From contig JAKLIF010000006.1 in NCBI GenBank assembly GCA_022709755.1, forward strand, positions 131,517 through 195,516: DNA of 64,000 nt, in the 5' to 3' direction. The notes beneath the pieces were generated by a model that had not been told where the DNA came from, ran no database searches, and saw only the letters and a program-made list of their open reading frames with translations. The translations under genes were made by a program, and so were the position numbers. Each line of letters starts with the position of its first letter. Position 1 is the stretch's first letter. Source of the DNA: Elusimicrobiota bacterium (GTDB lineage: Bacteria > Elusimicrobiota > Elusimicrobia > FEN-1173 > JAKLIF01). Shown piece by piece: positions 26,901 to 34,800 of the stretch.

Positions 26901-29900
26901 GACGACGTCTCCGGTGATCGTGCCACCCGAAATGGGCATGTATCCATGGGTATGGGTCGAGGAAGAGACAGTGACCTCGGCGGATCCATCCCGATAGACC
27001 AACGCTCCCGAGTTATAGCGGATCTGCCCCGCCGTCGTCAGGGCGGCCGTCGGCAACGACAGATAGGCTCCCGTCGCGTTGAAACTGAGGATGTCCGTTC
27101 CCGACCCGTCTCCCATCGTGAGGCTGCCGGTGATGGTGCCGCCGGCCGGGGAGAGATAGGCGTGAGAGTGGGTGGAAGACGATACGGTGACTTCTGCGCC
27201 TCCGGCTCGGAACGCCAATGCGCCGGAATTGTAGCGCAACTGTCCGTTGGCGGTCATCGCCGCCGTCGGCAAATTCAGGGTCCCGGTCGGGCTGAAGGAG
27301 ACACTTCCGTTCACGGTGGTGCTCGAGACGGAGACGGCGCCGCCGGATTGGGTGAGGTCTCCGGTCAAGACGAGGTCGTCGACCAGGGTGAGTCCGCCGG
27401 TGGTGGATAGGACGGCCTTGGTCCCGACGTTGCCGAACTGGGCGTTCCCGTCCACGTCGAGTTTGGCTCCGGCCGACGACATGTCGGCTCCCATCCCGAT
27501 GGTCCCGTTATTGAAAATCGTCATGCGTTTTGTGCCGCCGATCCTCAGGTGGATGTTCCCTCCCCCGGTCGAGTCGTCGTCTCCCGTGATGAGAACGTCG
27601 GTCGAACTGGAGACGGCCACGGCGGTCTGGAGCCCGTTGGCGCTGGCGAGTTGGGATCCATCGCCGAAGACGATCTTATGGGTCGGGTCGATGAGGCGGA
27701 TGTTCCCGTTGACGGTCAACTTTTCATAGGAGTTCGGACTCACCGTCCCCACTCCGACGTTCCCGCCTCGTGTGACCAGCACGTTGGTGTTGACCGCGAG
27801 ATTGTTGGTCAGGGCCATGGTGCTGAAGAGGACGTCCGCGGAATCGTTGAGGGGTTGGGGTGTGTTGAGGATGATCGAACCGGCTCCGTTGGTGACGATG
27901 ACGCCCGTCGAGGATCCCAGGAGGGTGGCGGCCGTCGGAGCGCCCGATCCGTCGCCGATGAGCAACTGTCCGTTCGTCAAAACTCCCAGGGCTCCGATGG
28001 CGCTGGTCCCGTTTCCGTAGAGGATTCCGCCCGATGTCAGGGACGTGGCGCCGGTTCCACCGTAGGGCACTGTCAACGCGCTGGCCAACTGGAGCACGCC
28101 GGCGGCCGTGAACGTGCTTTTTGCCGAAGATCCGAACTGGGCGTTCCCGGCAACGTCCAGGGCGGCCTGGGGCGATGTCAGAATACCGATGCCGCTTCCG
28201 GCGGCGTTCTGATAGATGATGGAGTCGGAGATGGCTGAGACCCCGGAAAACCGGGCGATCCGGTCGGTTGTTCCAGGTCCGATGCTGGCCCCACCGCCGG
28301 CGGAGGAGGCCGAGGTGGAGATGGTTCCGTCCGCCCATTCGATCCCGGGAGTCGATCCGATCCCGGTGAACTTGATCCTATTATCTCCCATATACAAGGC
28401 ATAACTGCCCGGATCCGTGCCTATACCTATATGTCCGCCCTTCAGATAGACACCGCTGATGGTCACGGAAGAACCCGGGAAACTGTAATACTCGCTTTGG
28501 AAAGTGCCGCCGTTGATCTTGGCGGGATCGATCTCGGCGCTGGAACTGAGGTCGGCGTTGACGAGGGTCCCGTCCAGGATGTGGGACGACGTGACGGTGC
28601 TGGCGGCGATGCGATTCCCGCCCACGGCTCCCACGGCCATGTCCCCGATGAGGATGGAGTTGTCGATGATATGGTTGGTTCCCACGCTCTCAGCGGCCAT
28701 GTCATTGGAAGTGATCGTTCCGTCCAATATATGGGTTGTGGTGACGGTGCTGTTGGCGATCCGGTCCCCTCCGACGCTGCCGACGGCCAGGTCGACACGG
28801 GCGACGGACCCGTTGATGATGTTGGTGCTGGCGATGATGTCCGTCCCGAGGTCGATCGAGGCGATGGTGTTGTCGAGGATGTGCGACGAGGTGACGGTGC
28901 TGGCCGCGATCCGGTCTCCTCCGACGCTATACTGGCCCAGATCGTGGATGGTGATCGTGCCGTTGATGATATGGTAGGTCCCGATGGTCGATTCCCCGAG
29001 GGCGCCGGCATGGGAGTGCAAGGACGTGACTCCTCCGCTCGTGAGACCGCTCAGAATCGTCGCGTCCAGAAAGTCGTTGGACCCGCTCCCGAAATCGATC
29101 CCGTTGGGGACCAGGCTTCCTCCGGAGAAGACGACTCCCCCGCCCGAGTTGACGGCGGTGGTCCACATCAGGGTCCCGGTGGAGATCGATTTGTTGAGAA
29201 GTGTCTGCGTGTCGGACGTTCCGACCACGCTCCCGAATATCCCGTGGACATTGGTCGAGTTCAGCACGTGGGTCGAGATGTCCACCCCGTCGATGGTCCG
29301 TCCGTCGACCATGGAGATGTTGGCGTTGAACGTCTTGGTGCCCGTCACCGTTTGGTTGGTGCCCAGGGTCAGATAACGTCCGTCCACGGTGACGGTGTCC
29401 ACTTTGTCCAGAGTGACGGCCATGTCCCGGATCTGGTCTGTGCCGGCACTGTCGTTGGCGATGGCCAGGGCATAAGGGGATCCCACGAGCTTTTGACGAG
29501 GGGTCAACGTTTCTCCCGCCACGACGACTTCCAGCCAGCGGTTGGCGGAATCTTGGAACACTGTGGACGGGATGGCGGCTCCGGACCCGATGCGGACGCT
29601 GAATACGCCGTTGCTGACCGTGACACTGACTGTTTGCGAATAGACTTCAGCTCCGCCTGTTTCCGCATCCATGACCCTGAATTTGATGTTGCGGGATCCG
29701 GTGATTGGATTTCCACTGGCGTCGGCTAAACGGCCTTGGTAGTTGATTTCGGCGGGAGCATCGGCTAGCACCGGCATGACAGTCAACTGCGCAGTCAGGA
29801 AGGAGATCATCAAAAACTTGGCGGACGAATAGGCCATTCTTGTGAAATAATTCACATTAAAAGAGAGGGATAACCTGGGGAAGGCGATGCCGTTTGTCTC

Positions 29901-30005
29901 AGAAAGGGGGTTAATCCAGTTGTGCGCATTCTCAACAACGTGACGGTAGAAAGTAACCACCGTAGTCGTAAGATGGGCTATTTTCCCTTTCCGTAAGGTT
30001 TTCAT
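23907..30005 (-). CDS. Giant tail-fibre/collagen-like beta-repeat surface protein
   Basis: 2,032 aa. A strong GGGAGGAAATG ribosome site precedes the ATG at 30005. The hydrophobic export signal only begins about 56 residues in (AKFLMISFLTAQLTVMPVLA), giving an unusually long n-region; an inner ATG at 29837 lacks a ribosome site. The mature N-terminus APAEINYQGRLADASGNPI is a familiar module of metagenomic fibre proteins. It is followed by short repeats of the SSHILDGT type, about seven units built around a GDGSGTDTLSFDGT / AGQIRYN / VTVSSSTHSH pattern, and beta repeats around NVNFGAATTIGDG. Near the end, DLAEYIQA..VVVVS..ILGVISDG resembles the C-terminal module of phage tail spikes. The final about 70 residues are a coiled coil (KQLRQEVNSLRQQLAAQKK), suggesting trimerisation. 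It is probably a long surface fibre. Confidence 0.8.
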   Translation of the reverse strand: MKTLRKGKIAHLTTTVVTFYRHVVENAHNWINPLSETNGIAFPRLSLSFNVNYFTRMAYSSAKFLMISFLTAQLTVMPVLADAPAEINYQGRLADASGNPITGSRNIKFRVMDAETGGAEVYSQTVSVTVSNGVFSVRIGSGAAIPSTVFQDSANRWLEVVVAGETLTPRQKLVGSPYALAIANDSAGTDQIRDMAVTLDKVDTVTVDGRYLTLGTNQTVTGTKTFNANISMVDGRTIDGVDISTHVLNSTNVHGIFGSVVGTSDTQTLLNKSISTGTLMWTTAVNSGGGVVFSGGSLVPNGIDFGSGSNDFLDATILSGLTSGGVTSLHSHAGALGESTIGTYHIINGTITIHDLGQYSVGGDRIAASTVTSSHILDNTIASIDLGTDIIASTNIINGSVARVDLAVGSVGGDRIANSTVTTTHILDGTITSNDMAAESVGTNHIIDNSILIGDMAVGAVGGNRIAASTVTSSHILDGTLVNADLSSSAEIDPAKINGGTFQSEYYSFPGSSVTISGVYLKGGHIGIGTDPGSYALYMGDNRIKFTGIGSTPGIEWADGTISTSASSAGGGASIGPGTTDRIARFSGVSAISDSIIYQNAAGSGIGILTSPQAALDVAGNAQFGSSAKSTFTAAGVLQLASALTVPYGGTGATSLTSGGILYGNGTSAIGALGVLTNGQLLIGDGSGAPTAATLLGSSTGVIVTNGAGSIILNTPQPLNDSADVLFSTMALTNNLAVNTNVLVTRGGNVGVGTVSPNSYEKLTVNGNIRLIDPTHKIVFGDGSQLASANGLQTAVAVSSSTDVLITGDDDSTGGGNIHLRIGGTKRMTIFNNGTIGMGADMSSAGAKLDVDGNAQFGNVGTKAVLSTTGGLTLVDDLVLTGDLTQSGGAVSVSSTTVNGSVSFSPTGTLNLPTAAMTANGQLRYNSGALAFRAGGAEVTVSSSTHSHAYLSPAGGTITGSLTMGDGSGTDILSFNATGAYLSLPTAALTTAGQIRYNSGALVYRDGSAEVTVSSSTHTHGYMPISGGTITGDVVMGDGADTLSFNAAAYLTLPSVVTSAGQIRYNTGLVQYHNGSTTVTVSTATHSHAGTYIGVSGNVTDANLATLTGSGSTTLHTHPAAAPAAHASTHASGQSDSLAGMYLTTHTAQDISGAKTFAGGVTVQTTGMTVYSDLAAYGNTVIGDGVGTDVLSFNGTGAYLSLPRAAATAEGQLRYNAGNRKVYFRNDSGELMLSDASHTHTGYLDTTGGTITGSLLIGDGSGTDTLSFDGTAYLYLPTVTPLTGAGQIRYDSTSGIQYRNAGGTTVTLSSTTHVHNYEPANSNIQTHISATSGAHGITGSFVGTTDSQTLTNKTLTSPSISGGTVTSNLSASVGVTIDGVDISTHVLNSTNVHGITGSVVGTSDTQTLSAKTISNGTLSGTSSISSGAGIVFNGGSLVANGIDFGSGANDDLTASDISGLTGGVDTALHTHAADDATTLDSIDSGSFLRSDTSDTYTSGTLTIGDASGTDTLNFDGTSGRLTLPGTLGTTVGNIRYNSSAGTLEYYHGGAALTVSTTTHSQNASTVYGGTFGSGAFTMQDDLTINGGNVNFGAATTIGDGSYNLTLNGAGTVTVDDSLTVNADLNVGGGNINFSAATTIGDAGDAITLDSNGTLTVNDTLSISGTNNLTVGGDVTVSGGNVNFGAATTIGDGGDALTIDSSGMLTVSDSLSVSGTGTFASSVTVSGGNDLMVSGTMFFGTGGSYKVLNTGVATLGASFVGGLSNNSTSNWDFTAPQFSSSDPLDKFWWRVGASSTAVMSLGGTGILNVAGAVNGSSTPDLAEYIQAALDVEAADVVVVSHEGTTVAGPGGETVQVAKSRRTYDSKILGVISDGTSAFIINSHMRDINKNHPGKPLVLAGRVPVKICLENGPIQRGDYLTSSSKPGYAMKATEPGPTVGVALEDFAGPNSGKILCFVDIGERNLSDEVKQLRQEVNSLRQQLAAQKKGGAVTPVGLEKDFNELKAQFIQMKMLLEKLERGNKNAPIFTNFESK

Positions 30006-30096
30006 GATACATTTCCTCCCTGATTCGCAGTTTAACCGGGAATACTCAAAAATAACGGGGTATTTCCGGTCACATATACCTTCCCCGCTTTATTTT

Positions 30097-30113
30097 ATGC
30101 AACATTCGTGCCT
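30097..30113 (-). promoter_or_regulatory. Sigma-54 (-24/-12) promoter
   Basis: Minus strand AGGCACGAATGTTGCAT matches the TGGCACG-N4-TTGCA consensus at all but the first base, with GG and GC correctly spaced. The predicted start is near 30087, 82 nt ahead of the fibre gene ATG. The core shares 15 of 17 bases with the element at 19033-19049, and AAAACxCTC lies upstream of both. It would drive the fibre/fibronectin-type unit. Confidence 0.78.
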
Positions 30114-30238
30114 AGAGTGTTTTCCCCAACGAGATCATTCCTGTGCGTTAATTCGCCGTAGCAACGGTAAAGCCAGATGGATTGGGATGGAATCGGTTCT
30201 TCGGGGTGGTCAAAAGCGGTTGGGCGTTTTGGAATATG

Positions 30239-30267
30239 TAAAAATTCCATACGGTCCTTTAATGGAA
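30239..30267 (-). terminator. Intrinsic terminator of tRNA-Arg
   Basis: On the minus strand TTCCAT (30262-30267) pairs with ATGGAA (30245-30250) across an 11-nt loop, followed at once by TTTTT (30240-30244), starting 7 bp after the tRNA 3' end. Confidence 0.6.
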
Positions 30268-30273
30268 CAGGTT

Positions 30274-30346
30274 CGCGGTGTGCAGGATTTGAACCTGCGG
30301 CCCCCTGCTTCGTAGGCAGGTGCTCTATCCCCTGAGCTAACACCGC
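30274..30346 (-). tRNA. tRNA-Arg (anticodon ACG)
   Basis: Minus-strand cloverleaf with acceptor GCGGTGT/ACACCGC, D arm GCTC..GAGC, anticodon arm CCTGC-CTACGAA-GCAGG giving ACG, T arm GCAGG-TTCAAAT-CCTGC, and discriminator G. The CCA tail is not encoded, unlike the tRNA-Gly in this window. The A34 wobble base implies use of the TadA deaminase. Confidence 0.95.
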
Positions 30347-30370
30347 ATTCTATGACCAGTCAACATCGGA

Positions 30371-30399
30371 ATTCTACAATACAAAGCACTCTAAAACAA
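30371..30399 (-). promoter_or_regulatory. Sigma-70-type promoter of tRNA-Arg
   Basis: Minus strand TTGTTT (30394-30399), a 17-bp spacer, then TAGAAT (30371-30376). Start is predicted near 30364, about 18 nt ahead of the mature tRNA. No other gene is seen between 30347 and the DUF2784 start. Confidence 0.55.
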
Positions 30400-30494
30400 G
30401 CCGACGACGGACTGGAAACGCTTTTGGTGGAAAAAGAATTTTCAGACTTCATCTTGACATCGTATCGCCGGTGTTATTGAATGGAGGAGACGCC

Positions 30495-30860
30495 ATGTTC
30501 TGGAAAATACTTGTCGACGCCATCGTCGTTGTTCATCTGGGGTGGATCGCCCTGTTCATCTTCGGTCCGTTCCTCGCCGTCCGGTATCGTATCCTTCGGA
30601 CCGCGTACCTTGTTTTCATGTGGATCACGGCGATATTCCCCTTCTGCCGGTGTTATTGCCCGTTGACGGTGGTCGAGAACTGCGTGCGGTTGCATTACGA
30701 CCCCTCGAGCGCTTACGCGACGACCTTCATCCAAAATCAATTGGATAAGATCGCGTCCTGCACGGTGAATCCACGGATCCTGGCGTCGAGCACGATCGGC
30801 TGGGCTGTCCTGTGGACGGTCGCCTTTTGGATTCTCCGGTTGAAGAAACGGAGAGTCTAG
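30495..30860 (+). CDS. DUF2784 family membrane protein
   Basis: A 121-aa protein with three or four hydrophobic helices. Signatures of the family are visible: an N-terminal helix with VVVHLGWIALFIFGPF, the Cys-rich FCRCYCPLTVVENCVR segment (CPLTxxEN is the family hallmark), and a late YATTFIQNQLD region before the last helix. Its function is unknown. I chose the ATG at 30495 because GGAGGA lies just ahead of it; a GTG at 30471 in the same frame has no such site. Its stop codon overlaps the stop of the next, convergent gene. Confidence 0.85.
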   Translation: MFWKILVDAIVVVHLGWIALFIFGPFLAVRYRILRTAYLVFMWITAIFPFCRCYCPLTVVENCVRLHYDPSSAYATTFIQNQLDKIASCTVNPRILASSTIGWAVLWTVAFWILRLKKRRV

Positions 30861-31420
30861 TCGGAATCCAGTTTGGACAGGTAGGAGATGTTCTGCATGA
30901 CCGGGATCATGGCCCCGTGATTTCTCTGAGCCATGAAATGGATCACTTTCTTGCGGTGTTTGATCAGCAACCACTTCAGCGGTAGCCAGATTTTTTTATC
31001 CCCCCCATACAAGATCACCAGATTCGATTTTTCAATGGACTGATCGCGTTGGTCAAGGTTGACCTCCTGGATGATCCCCCAAGGGATCTGAAGGGTCTTG
31101 TCTTGGTTGCGGATGGTCAACTGGTGACTGTCAAAATCCCAACGGAGGATCTCGGCGCGTTCTTTTCCGGCCGTGAGGAGGCAGAAGGCCGACCCCGACA
31201 AAAGAAGTCCCAGGGTGCCGAAAAGGATGAGAGTTTTTAGGGCCTTGACCCCGCGCTGGTCGGCGTAACGGTAAAACGGTTTCCGCAACAACCAGATGAA
31301 GAATCCGGCTAAAGACAGGATGATCCCAAAGCTCATGAATCCCCAGGAAATCTCGGCACTCTCCCAGACGACGCTTAACCCAGGCAGTGTCTCAGTGAAA
31401 ACATAACCCGATTGGATCAT
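30857..31420 (-). CDS. Two-helix membrane protein with C-terminal soluble domain (uncharacterised)
   Basis: 187 aa, not recognised as a named family. There are two hydrophobic helices, at about 28-48 (GFMSFGIILSLAGFFIWLL) and 64-86 (ILFGTLGLLLSGSAFCLL), with a positively charged loop between them. After them comes a soluble domain of about 100 residues with beta-strand alternation (LRWDFDSHQLTIRNQDKTLQ, LVILYGGDKKIWLPLKWLL), which resembles the small PH-like domains of bacterial membrane proteins. It starts 10 bp after the response-regulator gene on the same strand, so it is probably in one unit with it and perhaps with the giant gene. It converges on the DUF2784 gene with overlapping stop codons (CTAG at 30857-30860). 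Confidence 0.7.
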   Translation of the reverse strand: MIQSGYVFTETLPGLSVVWESAEISWGFMSFGIILSLAGFFIWLLRKPFYRYADQRGVKALKTLILFGTLGLLLSGSAFCLLTAGKERAEILRWDFDSHQLTIRNQDKTLQIPWGIIQEVNLDQRDQSIEKSNLVILYGGDKKIWLPLKWLLIKHRKKVIHFMAQRNHGAMIPVMQNISYLSKLDSD

Positions 31421-31430
31421 GGAGCTGAAT

Positions 31431-31811
31431 CTATTGGGGTGAAGCGGGTTTTAGAAGGACGTTGATCTTCTCGAAGAGGGCGTTGAACTTGATCGGTTTC
31501 GTGAAAAGCCCCTGCACGGTCTCGATGGAGGACGGGATCTCTTTCGCCACGACGGAGATGATGACGACCGGGATGTTCTTCGTCTGTTCGCAGTGGCGGA
31601 CTTCCGACAGGATCTTCAGACCGTCTTTGCCGGGCATCTCCAGGTCCAGCGTGATGAGGTCGGGTTCCCACGCCTGGGCGACGGCCAGGGCCGCCTCGCT
31701 GTTGTTGACGGCTTTGGCGTCGTAGCCGGAGTCCTGGCAGAACTCCGTGATCAGATCCGAGATCTGCGGGTCGTCATCGACGACCAGAATGCGCTTCTTC
31801 TTGGCCACCAT
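31431..31811 (-). CDS. Stand-alone response-regulator receiver domain (CheY-like)
   Basis: A 126-aa single receiver domain. All phosphorylation-site residues are in place: the acidic pocket VVDDD (Asp12-Asp14), the phospho-acceptor Asp56 in LITLDLEMPG, Ser86 as the switch Ser/Thr in VVIIS, and Lys105-Pro106. There is no output domain, so it must act by protein contact, like CheY or SpoIIAA-type intermediates. No histidine kinase is encoded in the window. It starts 19 bp after the stop of the giant gene and is followed 10 bp later by the two-helix membrane protein. Co-transcription with the giant gene is likely, since no terminator is visible in these gaps. Confidence 0.93.
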   Translation of the reverse strand: MVAKKKRILVVDDDPQISDLITEFCQDSGYDAKAVNNSEAALAVAQAWEPDLITLDLEMPGKDGLKILSEVRHCEQTKNIPVVIISVVAKEIPSSIETVQGLFTKPIKFNALFEKINVLLKPASPQ

Positions 31812-31830
31812 CCGAATCCACCGCCCTTGT

Positions 31831-34800
31831 TTAGGCCTGGATCATGATGATCTTCGTCTCGTTGATGAAGGCGCTCAACGCCTTCTCAAGCCCTTGTATC
31901 ACGATTTCCGGTATGAGCGTCCAGCGTGTCTGATCGTCGGTCACGATCCTCATCCGGAGTGAAGAAGATCCCGTCAGGGTTTCCAGCATCGTCGCCAGCG
32001 TGTTGGGGTTGATCAGCCCGTTCTCGAAGATGGCGAAATCTTCCGTCAGGATCGAGGCGGCGAGGTTCCCCCTCGTCTGGGTCGTGAGGAGCGTCACCAG
32101 CGCCGGGGACCATTCTTTCAGCGAGTCGATGACGCGTTGCGTCGTTTCGCCCTGGTTGGCCACGAGGTAGACCTGGACCTTCGGTCGGGACGGGTTCGCC
32201 TCCATGTCCTTGCGGAGGGTGTCCTCCAGGAACGCCAGCACCCGCTGGGCTTCAGCTGATTTGATCCGGCCGGTGGAGTCGAACAGGGTCTTCGTGTCCA
32301 CGGTGACGGCATTGAGCGAATTGTCCTTGACCTCGGGCACCGCATACGGATCCATCAGACGCACGGCCATCTGGTTGATGTAGTCCAGGAACGACCGGCG
32401 GTGGCCCGTCGAAGTGAAGAGTGATTTCAGGAGGGCCCGTCTGACGTCGGCGGGCTGCTTGGTGTCGGAGACCCGTTTGAGCATCAGCCGCATCATGTCG
32501 TGGGCCACCCACAGGTCGGGCAGGTTGCTCCCTTGCAGGAAGTTCAGGAACTCGAATTCGGTCCAGTCGCCGATGATGCCGAGCTCGGCCGGCAATACCT
32601 GCTTCACCACGGCGGTGGCCAGGGCCTCGGAAGCGGTGTCGGAGAGGTTGTCCCGCGTGGGAAGCGTCTGCATCGTCGAGAGGATGGAGACGTGGGCCAT
32701 CTCGTGGAAGAGCCGCGCCAGCACCTTTTCCGGTTCGTTCTGCATGTCGCCCGTCACATAGATATCGTAGTGGCGCCCGTCCAGGGCGTCGTAGGCGGCG
32801 AGGAGGCTGTTCCCGGTGTCTTGCAACACGCGGGCATCGGTCCCTCGGATCTGCTTGTAGTCGTCTTCGGTCAGCAGTTTGACCCGGATCTGGCCCGCGA
32901 TGGGATTCATCCCGGCTTTCTTCAGATATCCGTTATACAGGGGGGCCAACTGGCGTTGAGTGAACGAGGACAGCCCATCCGTCTTGCCGAATTCAGCCGA
33001 TAAGGATTTCTTGAGGGCTTCGAATTCCGGCCGGTCGCCCGTCATTCGCGATTGCTGGAGTTTGGTGTTCAGGGTGTTGATCCAGACGTTGATGGAGTCC
33101 TTGTTCAGCGTCTCGGGCATCAGTCCGAGCTCCTTGAGCATGGAGAGCGTTTCTTTCTGGGCGGCTAGTTCGCGCATGTCGGCGGCGATCGTGGTGGTGT
33201 TGGCCATGTAGAAGAGCACCAGCCGGTTCACCAACACCGGGATCTGTTCCGTCGGGATGAGCGTGGAGGGAGCTCCCGGCACGTTCTCCGTCAGAGCCGT
33301 CCGGATCTTCTTCTCCTCGTCGAACAACTGTTCCAGCGTCAGACCTTTCTGCTTCAGCAGGGCCTGCAGGTCTTTGTCGTCTTTCTGCGCGAGCATCTTC
33401 CAGACGATACCGGACAGCGGTATGGATCCAAGTTGTCTGTCATAGATACGGTCCATCCCGCGGACCATGTCGATGAAGAGTTTCTGGATGGATTCGACCT
33501 CGACGGTGACGTCGGCCCGGTTCGCCGGATTCGGACGGAAGATCTTGACCGTCTGGTCCGAACCGATCTCGTAGAGCAGCCAGTCTCCGGTGGTGTTGGA
33601 GATGACGCCGACCGATTTGCCGTGTTCCGCCAGGGTCTTCACGTCCTGGAAGTCCAGTTGGGGCGGGTTGGTGGTCGGGTGCGTGTGCCACGGGATGTCA
33701 TGGACGCCGTCGAAGACTTCGGGTTTGGCCGTGACGGCGTTCTTGTAAAGCATCGATTGGCCGAGAGGTTCCTCGTTGCCCGGATATTCCTTCGCGCTGA
33801 GGGTGGACATCTCGACGGGCCGCGTCTTCAGTGTCCACTTCAGTTGTCCGTCATGGAGAGACGGGTTCACGCTGATGATCCCCAGCTGTTCGCCATCGAA
33901 CCCGGGGACGGCCGGCATGGTCAGCGTGCCCGACTGGGCCAGAAGGGCGGCCAGATCCGACGTCGGGATCGGTTTCACCTGGGCCCACAGGAAATCATAC
34001 CGGGCCTTCTGCGACCGGAACAGGTCGAAGAACCGGTCTGTGATGACGGAGAGGAGGGATTCTTCTTCGGTGGCCTTTTGGCTATGGAGCACGGCGGATA
34101 CATGGGCCAGATCGATGTTTGTCAGGGCTTGCTGTAGCCGTTCGGACTTGCTCATCACCGAAGCTTTGACGGCCAGTTCTTTACCCTGAGGGAGCGATTC
34201 ATTCGAATCGAAGTAGGCCTGGAGCATCCCCTCGAGCATCCCGTTGACGGACAACAGCCGGTTCTTCGGATCTTGCAGGAAGTCCAGGCTGGTCTGGAGG
34301 AACGTGAGCGTGTCGAAGGAGACGTTGTATTCTTTCAACGCGGCTTCCATCAGCATGATGAAGGTCCTCGCCCCTTGATGGACTTCCCTCGATTTGAGCG
34401 CGTCCGACGAGCCATAATGACGGGCGACGAAATTTGCCTGTCCCTCGGCATCTAGGTCCAGCAGCTCGATGGCGTAAAGGGCGTACATGTCGCTCAGGAA
34501 CTCGTGGGTGACGCCGGTGGACATCTCCCGTCGTTCGTCGTTCGTCCAGAAGTCATATTCGTCCAGGTAGTTGTGCATCAACTCGTGGGACATGACGGCG
34601 ATCAGGGAGTCGCCCCGATTGCCCACTTCCCATGCGGTGTCTGTGAAGAGCTTTCTACCGAAGGTGAAGTTGGACCACGCGTTGTCGGTGTTGTCCGTTT
34701 CTCCGGACCAGGAGATCTTGTTGAGGATCCTGACGAGGGCGTTTTCGGGCGCTTTCTTGAGAAGGCCGCTGTTGTTCTCGAGGAAGAGGGTGTTCATGGT

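Noticed and set aside
24069-29729. Long plus-strand open frames within the fibre gene
   Set aside because: They are antisense to the beta-repeat gene. The Gly/Val/Asp/Arg composition is a mirror of the Thr/Ser-rich repeat codons, and the strong ribosome site and export signal are on the minus strand.
30454-30482. TTGACA-containing promoter for the DUF2784 gene
   Set aside because: TTGACA is perfect but no acceptable -10 box lies at 16-18 bp (TTGAAT/TATTGA), and the implied start would fall inside the ribosome site.
34590-34610. RGD tripeptide just before the first HExxH motif
   Set aside because: A three-residue match is expected by chance in a protein of this size, and there is no other sign of integrin-type binding.
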